A stretch of DNA of 64,000 bases from Eubacteriaceae bacterium (GTDB lineage: Bacteria > Bacillota > Clostridia > Lachnospirales > Lachnospiraceae), in the NCBI GenBank assembly GCA_902362455.1, contig CABIWJ010000004.1, positions 62,001 through 126,000 on the forward strand, given 5' to 3'. The notes beneath the pieces are model-generated. The model saw only the letters and a list, made by a program, of their open reading frames with translations. It made no database searches and was not told where the DNA came from. Numbering within the stretch: the first letter of the stretch is position 1; each line of letters starts with the position of its first letter. Below, one piece after another: positions 54,699-63,678 of the stretch. Position numbers and translations under genes: made by a program.

Positions 54699-54763
54699 AT
54701 ATATGGCAGTGGTACATATATATAAATGATTAACCAGTTATTATAATTAAAGGAGTGATATAT

Positions 54764-56287
54764 ATTTATTGTTGTATAAATAGTGGTGCAATATGGGGAA
54801 TAGAGCCATATGTTGTAAAAGTAGAGGCGGATATATCACAGGGTATGCCTTGTTTTAATATGGTAGGCTTATTGTCATCGGAAGTCAGGGAAGCCAGAGA
54901 AAGAGTGAGGAGTGCAATTAAGAATAGTGGAGAAAGTTTACCAATGTACAGGGTAACTGTTAATTTATCGCCAGCTGATAGGAGAAAGGAGGGGACAGGC
55001 TATGATTTACCTATTGCATTGTCGCTCTTGTGTGCAATGGGAAGACTAGATGTAAGCAGATTTGATAATACACTTATAATGGGTGAATTAGGACTTGATG
55101 GAAATATTAACAAGGTGAAAGGAATTCTTCCTATTATAAATATGGCGAAGAGATTAGGTTTTAATAAGTGCATTATTCCTAAAGGAAACAGTAATGAGGC
55201 AAGATATGCAGATAATATAAAAGTCTATACATTTTCTACACTTAGAGAAGTAATAAAATATTTCAATAATATACATAATGAAGAAAGTACGATTATAGAT
55301 AATATTAATAGAGAGGATGTATTAGATCAGAGTGAAAATGATTTTTCAGATATATATGGACAGGAGAGTGTTAAGAGGGCAATTATGATTGCTGTATCCG
55401 GGTGGCATAATATGTTAATGATTGGTGCACCGGGAGTCGGGAAGTCAATGTTAGCATACAGAATACCATATATTATGACAGAAATGAGTGAAGAGGAGAA
55501 AAGAGAAGTTTTAAATATACAGAGCATATGTGGATTAATTGTAAATAATGATTACATTTTGAAGAGACCATATTCTGCACCGCATCATACCATTACAAAA
55601 GCCGCATTGATAGGAGGAGGTAAAGAACCAAGACCAGGTGAGATAACAATTGCCCACAGAGGTGTAATGTTTCTCGATGAATTGCCGGAATTTTCACCAA
55701 TTGTATTAGATTCATTAAGACAACCTCTGGAAGAAAAGGTTGTTAAGATTCATAGAATGAATGGTAATTATGAATTTCCAGCCAATTGTCTTATTATTGC
55801 AGCAATGAATCCTTGTAAATGTGGATATTATCCCGATAGAAATAGGTGTAAATGTTCTGAGACAGATGTGATGAATTACTTAAATAGAATAAGTGGACCT
55901 ATTATAGACAGGATTGATATGAGTGTTGAAGTACCAAGAGTAGAAGCAGTGGATATAGGTAGTGAAGATAATAATATGAGTAGTAAAGAGATGAAAGAAT
56001 TGATAAAAAATGCAGTTGATAGACAACGAAGGAGGCAGAATGACAGATATAATAGCCAGTTATCAACAGATGAAATCAGGAGATATTGTAAGCTTGGAAA
56101 AGAAGAAACTGTATTTATGAAAGATGCTTACAAGAAGTTTGGATTAAGTATGAGAGGATATTATAAGGTTGTGAAGATAGCCAGAACAATTGCTGATATA
56201 GAGGGTGAAAGTATAATTAATATCAATCATCTGGCAGAAAGCTTAGGATACAGAATTTCTGATAATAAGTATTATAATAATATATAG
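54764..56287 (+). CDS. YifB/ComM family Mg-chelatase-like AAA+ ATPase
   Basis: 507 residues. N-terminal S5/LonC-like domain (GIEPYVVKVEADISQGMPCFNMVGL, SSEVREARERVRSAIKNSG), central AAA+ domain with Walker A GAPGVGKSML and Walker B MFLDELPEF, a CxCGYYPDRNRCKC finger and a C-terminal YifB domain. ComM is a branch-migration helicase in natural transformation; dprA follows, fitting a recombination role. No ATG, and no usable GTG or TTG, lies near the conserved N-terminus. Family alignment (FSTVxSGA versus YCCINSGA) puts the start at ATT 54764, eight bases after AAAGGAG; GTG at 54755 overlaps that site. Confidence 0.88.
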   Translation: MYCCINSGAIWGIEPYVVKVEADISQGMPCFNMVGLLSSEVREARERVRSAIKNSGESLPMYRVTVNLSPADRRKEGTGYDLPIALSLLCAMGRLDVSRFDNTLIMGELGLDGNINKVKGILPIINMAKRLGFNKCIIPKGNSNEARYADNIKVYTFSTLREVIKYFNNIHNEESTIIDNINREDVLDQSENDFSDIYGQESVKRAIMIAVSGWHNMLMIGAPGVGKSMLAYRIPYIMTEMSEEEKREVLNIQSICGLIVNNDYILKRPYSAPHHTITKAALIGGGKEPRPGEITIAHRGVMFLDELPEFSPIVLDSLRQPLEEKVVKIHRMNGNYEFPANCLIIAAMNPCKCGYYPDRNRCKCSETDVMNYLNRISGPIIDRIDMSVEVPRVEAVDIGSEDNNMSSKEMKELIKNAVDRQRRRQNDRYNSQLSTDEIRRYCKLGKEETVFMKDAYKKFGLSMRGYYKVVKIARTIADIEGESIININHLAESLGYRISDNKYYNNI

Positions 56288-56311
56288 CAATAAGATAAAA
56301 GGAGAACATAA

Positions 56312-57415
56312 TTGAATAATGAAGAATATTGGTATTGGATATGTAATATAGAAAATGTATGGAATAGTACAATTAGAAAACTACTTGAGATTTTTAAATC
56401 GCCGAAGGAGATTTATGAATGTAGTGAAAGTGAACTATCAAGATATATAAATAGTAGTAGTTTTAAGAATCATTATGAGCTCATAAGAAATATTGTTAAG
56501 TCAAGAAACGAATGTCTAATAAATGAATGTTATAATAAATTATATAAAAGGGAAATATATTTCATAAGTATTGATAATGAGAAATATCCTGATAGATTAA
56601 GAGGTATAGACAATTATCCATATGGAATTTATGTTAAGGGAAATATAAGTGCATTGTCAAAAAAGACTGTTGCAATAGTTGGTGCAAGAAATTGTACAAC
56701 ATACGGTAAGAAGATTGCTAAGGATATAGGATTTGAATTGGCGGCTAATGGTGTGAATGTTATAAGTGGATTGGCAAGAGGGATTGATTCAGCAGGATTA
56801 TGGGGAGCAGTAGATGCTAATGGAGTTGCAGGAGCAGTATTAGGGTGTGGAGTAGATATATGTTATCCAAGAGAGAATATTGAATTATATGAGGTTATTA
56901 AAGAAAATGGATTCATTTTATCGGATTATCCTATTGGAACAAAACCTTTAGCATGGCAGTTTCCACTAAGAAACAGAATAATTAGTGGTCTGGCAGATAT
57001 TGTCTTGGTGGTAGAAGCAAGAGAGAGAAGTGGCTCATTGATAACAGTTGAATATGCATTAGAACAAGGTAAGGATGTATGTGCAGTACCAGGCAGAGTC
57101 GGAGATGGACTTAGCAGTGGTTGCAACAGATTAATTAAAGAGGGTGCAGCTATGGTTTTATCAGCAAATGATGTATTACATGAACTTGGAATTAATAATG
57201 ATAGTAATATTAAATTTTTTAGAAAAAATGATATTGTACTTGAAAAAGAAATAGAAACGTTGTATAGTTATGTGGATTTCATTCCAAAGAATATACAGCA
57301 ATTGATGAACGAAACAGGTATGAGTTCGTCTGAAATATTAAGAGGATTGATAAAATTACAAATGATGAATTATATAGAAGAACCATCGAAAAACTACTAT
57401 TCAAGGAAGATTTAG
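56312..57415 (+). CDS. dprA: DNA-processing protein DprA
   Basis: Loads RecA on incoming single-stranded DNA in transformation. A SAM-like N-terminal helical domain precedes the Rossmann-like core: VAIVGARNCTTYGKKIAKDIG, VISGLARGIDSAG, AVLGCGVDICYPREN, RNRIISGLADIVLVVEA. A winged-helix C-terminal domain ends the protein. 367 residues. TTG start at 56312, seven bases after AAAAGGAG; no in-frame ATG is nearby. dprA-topA is also the Bacillus order (smf-topA). Confidence 0.94.
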   Translation: MNNEEYWYWICNIENVWNSTIRKLLEIFKSPKEIYECSESELSRYINSSSFKNHYELIRNIVKSRNECLINECYNKLYKREIYFISIDNEKYPDRLRGIDNYPYGIYVKGNISALSKKTVAIVGARNCTTYGKKIAKDIGFELAANGVNVISGLARGIDSAGLWGAVDANGVAGAVLGCGVDICYPRENIELYEVIKENGFILSDYPIGTKPLAWQFPLRNRIISGLADIVLVVEARERSGSLITVEYALEQGKDVCAVPGRVGDGLSSGCNRLIKEGAAMVLSANDVLHELGINNDSNIKFFRKNDIVLEKEIETLYSYVDFIPKNIQQLMNETGMSSSEILRGLIKLQMMNYIEEPSKNYYSRKI

Positions 57416-57430
57416 AAAAGGGGATTTATT

Positions 57431-59515
57431 ATGCCAAAGTATTTAGTTATTGTAGAATCACCAGCTAAAGTCAAAACAATCAAGAAGTTCTTAGGAGCAA
57501 ATTACAACGTAGTTGCTTCAAATGGACATGTACGTGATTTACCAAAAAGTACATTAGGTGTTGATATTGAAAATGATTATGAACCTAAATATATAACTAT
57601 CAGAGGAAAAGGAGATAAGCTTGCAGAACTTCGTAAGGAAGTGAAGAAGGTTGACAAAGTGTATCTTGCAACCGACCCTGACCGTGAGGGAGAAGCTATT
57701 TCATGGCATTTAGCAACAGCTCTGAAGTTAGATGATAAAAAGATGAGCCGAATTACATTTAATGAAATTACTAAGAATGCAGTTAAGGCTTCATTAAAGA
57801 ACCCAAGAACTATTGATATGAATCTTGTAGATGCACAACAGGCTAGAAGAATGTTAGACAGAATGGTAGGATATACTATAAGTCCACTTCTTTGGCAGAA
57901 AGTAAAAAGAGGCCTGAGTGCAGGTAGAGTACAGTCAGTAGCATTAAGAATGATTTGTGATAGAGAAGAGGAGATTAATGAATTTATTCCGGAAGAATAC
58001 TGGACTTTAGACGTTAATCTATTACCTGGTGGACATAAGAAACCAATTGTTGCAAAATTACATGGATATAAGAATAAGAAGATTGAGATTAAAAATAGAA
58101 GTGAAATGGATAAAGTACTTGCAGCTATAGATAATGCGACATATAGTATTTCAGAGATAAAGAAAGGTGAGAGAATTAAGAAATCACCACTGCCATTTAC
58201 TACAAGTACATTGCAGCAGGAGGCTTCTAAGACACTTAATTTTTCAACACAGAAGACTATGCGGATTGCTCAGCAGTTATACGAGGGAATTGATATAAAA
58301 GGACAGGGAACAATAGGTATAATTTCATATTTGAGAACTGATTCTACCAGAGTATCTGAAGAAGCTGATAATATGGCAAGAGAATTTATCAATAAGAATT
58401 ATGGTGAAAACTATTTAGCAAAACAAAATACACAAAAGAAAAGTGATAATAAGATTCAAGATGCACATGAGGCTATAAGACCTACGAATATGGAACTAAC
58501 GCCAGCAAGAATTAAAGATGATTTATCAAGAGACCAATTCAGATTATATCAGTTAATATGGAAGAGATTCACTGCGAGTAGAATGGAGAATGCAAAATAT
58601 GAGACAACATCTATAAAGATATCTGCAGGAGATTATGATTTTATATGTGCAGCTTCTAAGTTAGCGTTTGACGGCTTTATGTCAGTATATATGACAGAAG
58701 ATGACAAGGAAGAGAATAAATCAAATGTTCTAATGAAAAATATTGATAAAGATTCAAAATTACAGTTTGTAGAGCATTTAGAAAAACAACATTTTACACA
58801 ACCACCAGCACATTATACTGAAGCAGGTTTAGTAAAAGCATTAGAGGAACAGGGAATAGGAAGACCTAGTACTTATGCACCTACAATTTCAACCATAATA
58901 GCCAGAAGATATATTGTTAAAGAGAATAAAAACTTATATGTAACTGAATTAGGTGAGATAGTAAATGAGATAATGAAAACAGCATTTCCAGTCATAGTTG
59001 ATTCTAGCTTCACAGCTAACCTAGAATCTTTATTAGATGGAATCGAAGCAGGCAATATACAGTGGAAAACTGTAGTAAGAAACTTTTATCCTGATTTGGT
59101 AGAAGCTGTAAGTAATGCGGAAAAGGTACTTGAGAAAATCAAGATAGAGGATGAAGTTACAGATGTAGTCTGTGAAGAATGTGGAAGAAATATGGTTATA
59201 AAATATGGACCACATGGTAAGTTTCTTGCTTGTCCGGGATTTCCTGAATGCAGATTTACAAAACCATATTTTGAGAAAACAGGCATTAAATGTCCAAAAT
59301 GTGATGGTGAATTAGTTATAAAAAAGACTAAAAAGGGAAGAAAGTATTATGGATGTGAGAATGCTCCGGAATGTGACTTTATGTCATGGCAGAAGCCTTT
59401 AGAAGAGAAATGTCCGGAATGTGGAAGTTATCTGATTCAAAAAGGAAGCAAGGCCGTATGTTCAAATGAAACATGTGGCTATGTGAAAGTGATAAATAAG
59501 AAAGAAAATGAGTAA
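57431..59515 (+). CDS. topA: DNA topoisomerase I
   Basis: Type IA topoisomerase that relaxes negative supercoils. TOPRIM domain starts LVIVESPAKVKTIKKFLG and has DPDREGEAISWHL; catalytic tyrosine is Y300 in SYLRTDSTRVS; EQGIGRPSTYAPTI follows. Three C-terminal zinc ribbons are visible: CEECGRNM...CPGFPEC, CPKCDGEL...CENAPEC and CPECGSYL...CSNETC. 694 residues, normal. 16 bases after dprA. Confidence 0.97.
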   Translation: MPKYLVIVESPAKVKTIKKFLGANYNVVASNGHVRDLPKSTLGVDIENDYEPKYITIRGKGDKLAELRKEVKKVDKVYLATDPDREGEAISWHLATALKLDDKKMSRITFNEITKNAVKASLKNPRTIDMNLVDAQQARRMLDRMVGYTISPLLWQKVKRGLSAGRVQSVALRMICDREEEINEFIPEEYWTLDVNLLPGGHKKPIVAKLHGYKNKKIEIKNRSEMDKVLAAIDNATYSISEIKKGERIKKSPLPFTTSTLQQEASKTLNFSTQKTMRIAQQLYEGIDIKGQGTIGIISYLRTDSTRVSEEADNMAREFINKNYGENYLAKQNTQKKSDNKIQDAHEAIRPTNMELTPARIKDDLSRDQFRLYQLIWKRFTASRMENAKYETTSIKISAGDYDFICAASKLAFDGFMSVYMTEDDKEENKSNVLMKNIDKDSKLQFVEHLEKQHFTQPPAHYTEAGLVKALEEQGIGRPSTYAPTISTIIARRYIVKENKNLYVTELGEIVNEIMKTAFPVIVDSSFTANLESLLDGIEAGNIQWKTVVRNFYPDLVEAVSNAEKVLEKIKIEDEVTDVVCEECGRNMVIKYGPHGKFLACPGFPECRFTKPYFEKTGIKCPKCDGELVIKKTKKGRKYYGCENAPECDFMSWQKPLEEKCPECGSYLIQKGSKAVCSNETCGYVKVINKKENE

Positions 59516-59517
59516 AT

Positions 59518-60291
59518 ATGAGTGTTCAATTATTAGATAAAGCAAGAAAAATTAACAAATTACTTCATAATTATAATTCCAGCAAGATTGTATTTAGTGA
59601 CATTTGTGATGTATTAAGTGAAATATTAGATTCAAATGTTGTTGTTATTGCAAAAAGTGGAAAAATATTAGGAATAAGCATATATAATGAAATTGAACCT
59701 ATAGGAACCGAAATGGGGGATAATTCAGTAGGAACATATGTAGATAAAATGCTCAACGAGAGATTGTTAGAAGTTCTATCTACCAAAGAGAACGTTAATT
59801 TGATGACTTTAGGCTTCGAGTCTAATAAAAGTAAACAATATGATGCTATAATTACTCCAATAGACATTGCTTGCGAGAGACTTGGAACTATATTTATTTA
59901 TAGAATCAAGAAATCTTATGATATAGACGATATAATATTAAGTGAATATGGAAGTGTGGTAATCGGTTTAGAGATGACCAGGTCTGTAAGTGAGGAAGAA
60001 GAGGATAATTCAAGAAAACGTACATTGTTAAATGTTGCTATTAATTCATTGTCTGAATCAGAGAAAAAAGCAGTAAGATGTGTACTAAAAGAACTAAATG
60101 GTAAGGAGGGTGTGGTAATAACCAGCAGGATTGCCGAAAGAGAGGGAATAACAAGGTCAGTATTAATAAATGCACTTAGAAAATTTGAAAGTGGAAGAAT
60201 TATTGAATCGCATTCTAATGGAATGAGGGGCACTTACATAAAAGTCGTAAATGATATAGTATATGAAGTACTTGGCATAGACAATATGTAG
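59518..60291 (+). CDS. codY: GTP- and branched-chain amino acid-sensing regulator CodY
   Basis: Global repressor of nutrient-limitation genes. N-terminal GAF-type domain (LLDKARKINKLLHNY start, MLNERL, IDIACERLGTIFIYR) and C-terminal winged helix VVITSRIAEREGITRSVLINALRKFESGRIIESHSNGMRGTYIKV, nearly diagnostic. 257 residues, as in Bacillus (259). It begins two bases after topA, so the two are co-transcribed. In Bacillus trmFO, codV, clpQ and clpY lie between topA and codY; they are absent here. A terminator follows. Confidence 0.97.
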   Translation: MSVQLLDKARKINKLLHNYNSSKIVFSDICDVLSEILDSNVVVIAKSGKILGISIYNEIEPIGTEMGDNSVGTYVDKMLNERLLEVLSTKENVNLMTLGFESNKSKQYDAIITPIDIACERLGTIFIYRIKKSYDIDDIILSEYGSVVIGLEMTRSVSEEEEDNSRKRTLLNVAINSLSESEKKAVRCVLKELNGKEGVVITSRIAEREGITRSVLINALRKFESGRIIESHSNGMRGTYIKVVNDIVYEVLGIDNM

Positions 60292-60420
60292 AAAATGATG
60301 TATAATACAAATTACAAAACACAACATAATAGTAAAAATATGATATAAAAATGAAAGTAAAACTGCTTGCAATATATCGTAATTAAATATTAAATTTTAA
60401 TATTTCATAAATGGATTTAT

Positions 60421-60484
60421 GGACTGTCTTGAAAGTGTAATGGATTACTGAATTGATTACATATACAATCAGGACAGTCTTTTA
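60421..60484 (+). terminator. Terminator after codY
   Basis: GGACTGTCTTGA pairs with the complementary TCAGGACAGTC at the far end, with an inner GTGTAAT / ATTACAT stem, then TTTTATAAT. Confidence 0.75.
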
Positions 60485-60524
60485 TAATATATGTTATATA
60501 TTAATGTTAATATATAAAAATTAC

Positions 60525-60553
60525 TTGATATTTTTCTAGAATAATTTTATAAT
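60525..60553 (+). promoter_or_regulatory. Sigma-A promoter of the flgB operon
   Basis: TTGATA (60525-60530), exactly 17 bases, TATAAT (60548-60553). It implies a leader of about 165 bases. A sigma-A rather than a flagellar sigma promoter fits a basal-body operon at the top of the hierarchy. Confidence 0.65.
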
Positions 60554-60721
60554 AAAATATGAGTGATTTTGTCAAAAATTGGGCAATATGCTATATGAAT
60601 AGATTTTATTATAATAGTTAGATGAAGATAATTGTTTTAAAAGCCGCTAAGACAATATAAATGCTTTTAGATGATATTTTCAGTTAACTATATGATATAG
60701 TAGCAAAAAGGAGGCAATATA

Positions 60722-61111
60722 ATGATTAACTCTAGTATATATAATTATGTTAATGTATTAGACAAGGCAGCTGATGCATCGTGGATTCGAAATGAAGTTA
60801 TAAGCAATAATATTGCAAATGTAGATACACCTAATTATAAGAGACAAGATGTTGAATTTGAATCATATCTTTTAGCACAACTTGAAGGTGCAAATTCTTC
60901 ATCACTTAAGAAAACGGTTGCAGGTATGGATTTAGATAGTTTAACATCTACGATATATACTGATTCAAATTCGTTGTCATATAGACTTGATGGAAATAAT
61001 GTAGATATAGATACAGAAAATGTTGAGTTAGCATCAAACCAGTTAAAATATCAGGCATTAGTAAGCAGTATCAATAACGAATTTAGTATGATTAAAAGCG
61101 CAATGCAGTAG
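60722..61111 (+). CDS. flgB: Flagellar basal body rod protein FlgB
   Basis: Proximal rod subunit. SSIYNYVNVLDKAADASWIRNEVISNNIANVDTPNYKRQDV is the N-terminal rod-family motif, and the C-terminus has LASNQLKYQALVSSINNEFSMIKSAMQ. 129 residues. AAGGAGG before the ATG. First gene of the flagellar operon. Its 3' end and stop codon are duplicated downstream (see repeat). Confidence 0.95.
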   Translation: MINSSIYNYVNVLDKAADASWIRNEVISNNIANVDTPNYKRQDVEFESYLLAQLEGANSSSLKKTVAGMDLDSLTSTIYTDSNSLSYRLDGNNVDIDTENVELASNQLKYQALVSSINNEFSMIKSAMQ

Positions 61112-61207
61112 CAGAGTCAAAAACAAATTTAGTATTATTAAAAGTGCAATGCAGTAGCAGAGCAAAAAACAAATTTAGTATTATTAAAAGAAAAATGCAA
61201 AACAAAC
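61082..61207 (+). repeat. Tandem 46-bp duplication of the flgB 3' end
   Basis: Unit 61082-61127 spans the last codons and stop of flgB plus 16 bases. It is repeated at 61128-61173 with a few changes, and a third, shortened copy (61174-61207) lacks the GCAGTAGCAGAG part. The copies are past the stop and not translated with flgB. It enlarges the flgB-flgC spacer. Confidence 0.88.
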
Positions 61208-61226
61208 ATCAGAAATGGAGGATAAA

Positions 61227-61664
61227 ATGGCTTTATTTTCATCATTTGATATAAGTGCATCAGGTATGACTGCACAGAGATTAAGATCAGATACTATTTC
61301 ACAGAACCTGGCTAACGTTAATACAACAAGAACCAGTGATGGTGGACCTTATGTAAGAAAAACAGTTGTATTTACTGAGAGACAGAGTACACCATTTGAT
61401 CAGGTGCTTTTAACAACTTCAGGAAGAATGGGTAACGGAGTTAAAGTTACATCTGTTATAGAGGATACGGAGACACCTATGAATATGGTATATGATCCGT
61501 CTCATCCTGATGCGGATGAGAATGGATATGTTACATATCCTAATGTAAGTACAATAACAGAGATGACTAACTTAATCGATGCATCAAGAGCATATGAAGC
61601 AAATGTTACAGCATTTGATGCTGCAAAGACAATGGCTTTAAAAGGATTAGAAATTAATAAATAA
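61227..61664 (+). CDS. flgC: Flagellar basal body rod protein FlgC
   Basis: Rod subunit. FSSFDISASGMTAQRLRSDTISQNLANVNTTRTSDGGPYVRK is the FlgC N-terminus; NVSTITEMTNLIDASRAYEANVTAFDAAKTM is the typical C-terminal helix. About 145 residues. ATG at 61227 follows TGGAGG by five bases; ATG at 61215 overlaps this site. Confidence 0.96.
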   Translation: MALFSSFDISASGMTAQRLRSDTISQNLANVNTTRTSDGGPYVRKTVVFTERQSTPFDQVLLTTSGRMGNGVKVTSVIEDTETPMNMVYDPSHPDADENGYVTYPNVSTITEMTNLIDASRAYEANVTAFDAAKTMALKGLEINK

Positions 61665-61702
61665 AAAAGTATCTAAATTGTATAAAGAAATGAGGTATAG
61701 AT

Positions 61703-62026
61703 ATGTCAGATATAACATCAGTTAGTAATTTGGCAACACAATACATAAATGAGGCACTTAAGCCATCGACTGCAGAAACAAGTAAAACTAATAATAAAGA
61801 AGCATTTTCTGATTTATTATCATCAGCAATGAAGATGATAAAAGAAACAAATGATTTATCGAATGCTGCAAATGCAGAGCAGATGAATTTTGCACTTGGA
61901 TATTCAGATAATACACATGATTTAGCAATTGCCCAGCAAAAGGCAGCGTTGTCATTACAGTATACAGTAGCTGTAAAGAATAAAGTGTTAGAAGCATATA
62001 AAGAGATTATGAATATGCAAATATAA
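61703..62026 (+). CDS. fliE: Flagellar hook-basal body complex protein FliE
   Basis: Joins the MS ring to the rod. Short helical 107-residue protein; the C-terminal HDLAIAQQKAALSLQYTVAVKNKVLEAYKEIMNMQI is the FliE signature. GAGG precedes the ATG. Placed between flgC and fliF as in most Firmicutes. Confidence 0.93.
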   Translation: MSDITSVSNLATQYINEALKPSTAETSKTNNKEAFSDLLSSAMKMIKETNDLSNAANAEQMNFALGYSDNTHDLAIAQQKAALSLQYTVAVKNKVLEAYKEIMNMQI

Positions 62027-62057
62027 TACATAATATACAGGCATTAGGAGAATTTTC

Positions 62058-63659
62058 ATGAATGAAAGGTTGAAAGCTATCCAGAAACGAGCTGTAGATT
62101 TCTGGAACAAGTACAATAGAAAACAAAAGACGATGATGATAAGCATTACGTTAGCAGTTATTATTCTGTTAATTGTAATGGTTGTTATGTTTACAAAACC
62201 AACCTATGTTACTTTGGTAGAATGTGATTCGGCATCTACAGCATCAGATGTAAAAGATTCATTGAATGATGCAGGAATATCCTTTACTATAACTAATAAT
62301 TATGTAGTTAAAGTTAAGAGTGAAGATAAAGTAGAAGCCGAAATGGCGATTGCTACATCGGGAGTTATTGCTAAAGAATATACAATAGACCAGGCACTTT
62401 CTGGTGGAATGAGCACAACAGAAGCTGATAAACAGAAGCGATATAAGGCATATTTAGAGGATAGATTAAGAGTATCCTTAGAAAAATTACAATATGTTAA
62501 AGCAGCAAGAGTACAGATTACTGTTCCAGAGAGTAAGTTAAGTGTATTAGATTCTAAAGAGGAATCAACAGCAGCAGTTGTACTTAATCTTAAGAAAAGT
62601 ATGAGCTCGGAACAGGCAGAGAATGTGGCACAGTGGATAGCTACATCACTTGGTAACGATACAATGGCTTCGGTAACTATTATTGATACAGACGGTAATA
62701 TGTTATTCAGAGGAACAGATTATACAGAAGGTGATTTTTCTGGAGGTTCAAAGAGTGAGATTCAACAGGCAGCGATGGATTTAGTATCTACAAATGTTAA
62801 GAAATTATTTGAGGCCGCTGAATTGTATCAATCAGTAGAAGTATCGCCGCATTTAGATATGAGTTTCGATACTGTTGAAAGAACACAGATATCATATGAT
62901 ACAGGCGACAGAGAGCAGGGACCATATCTTACATCATATGAAGTTGAACAGGAGGGTTCATCAGGAGCAGGCGGTGTTCCGGGAACCGATTCTAATGATG
63001 AGGATATAACATATAATATTAAAACTGATGAAGGCTCATCAAGTACATATGCATTAAAAAAATATGAATATGCGGTTAATCAGATTATTGAAAAGACAAC
63101 ATTAGGCAGAGGAACTATTGATTATACAGATTCAACACTTAGTATTGTAGCACGTACATATAATGTATACGAAGAAGATAAAGTACGTAAACAGGGACTA
63201 TTAGACGGCATTACATGGGAACAATTCAAGGAACAGAATAGAGACAATGTACAGTTAGATGTTCCAGCGGATTTATACCAGATGGTATCGACTGCAACAG
63301 GATTTACAACAGACAATATTACAATTCTTGCATATAGAGTACCACAATTTGTGGATGCTGAAGCTAAAGCGTCAAAAGGATTTACAGACTATCTTCCAAT
63401 AATGCTTGCGGTAGTAATATTTGGCTTACTTGCATTCGTGGTATTTAAGAGTACAAGACCGGTTGAAGTGCTTGAAACAGAACCTGAACTTTCGGTTGAG
63501 GCATTACTTGCTTCTACTAAGGAGAATCAGCAGTCGGTTGAAGATATTGATTTGAATGATAAGTCAGAGACCAGAAAAGCAATAGAGAAATTCGTTGATG
63601 AGAATCCGGAAGCGGTTGCGTTGTTACTTAGAAACTGGTTAGAAGACGATTGGAATTAA
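62058..63659 (+). CDS. fliF: Flagellar MS-ring protein FliF
   Basis: Forms the membrane ring that carries the rotor. Membrane helices at about 25-46 and 444-465 flank the extracytoplasmic domain: LNDAGISFTI, YKAYLEDRLRVSLEKLQYVKAARVQITVPE, VSPHLDMSFDTVERTQISYD, YEYAVNQIIEKTT. The C-terminal tail IEKFVDENPEAVALLLRNWLEDDWN is the FliG-binding helix. 533 residues, normal. 31 bases after fliE. Confidence 0.97.
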   Translation: MNERLKAIQKRAVDFWNKYNRKQKTMMISITLAVIILLIVMVVMFTKPTYVTLVECDSASTASDVKDSLNDAGISFTITNNYVVKVKSEDKVEAEMAIATSGVIAKEYTIDQALSGGMSTTEADKQKRYKAYLEDRLRVSLEKLQYVKAARVQITVPESKLSVLDSKEESTAAVVLNLKKSMSSEQAENVAQWIATSLGNDTMASVTIIDTDGNMLFRGTDYTEGDFSGGSKSEIQQAAMDLVSTNVKKLFEAAELYQSVEVSPHLDMSFDTVERTQISYDTGDREQGPYLTSYEVEQEGSSGAGGVPGTDSNDEDITYNIKTDEGSSSTYALKKYEYAVNQIIEKTTLGRGTIDYTDSTLSIVARTYNVYEEDKVRKQGLLDGITWEQFKEQNRDNVQLDVPADLYQMVSTATGFTTDNITILAYRVPQFVDAEAKASKGFTDYLPIMLAVVIFGLLAFVVFKSTRPVEVLETEPELSVEALLASTKENQQSVEDIDLNDKSETRKAIEKFVDENPEAVALLLRNWLEDDWN

Positions 63660-63678
63660 TTGAAAGGCATGGATTATT

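Larger units (their letters stand above)
60292..60721. other. Intergenic region codY-flgB
   Basis: 430 bases with no credible gene. It holds the codY terminator and the flagellar promoter listed separately; the remainder is very AT-rich. Confidence 0.6.

Noticed and set aside
60623-60650. Possible flagellar sigma (SigD) promoter, GCCGCTAA with an upstream TGAA
   Set aside because: The -10 differs at one position and no TAAA is at the right distance; a far better sigma-A promoter exists upstream.
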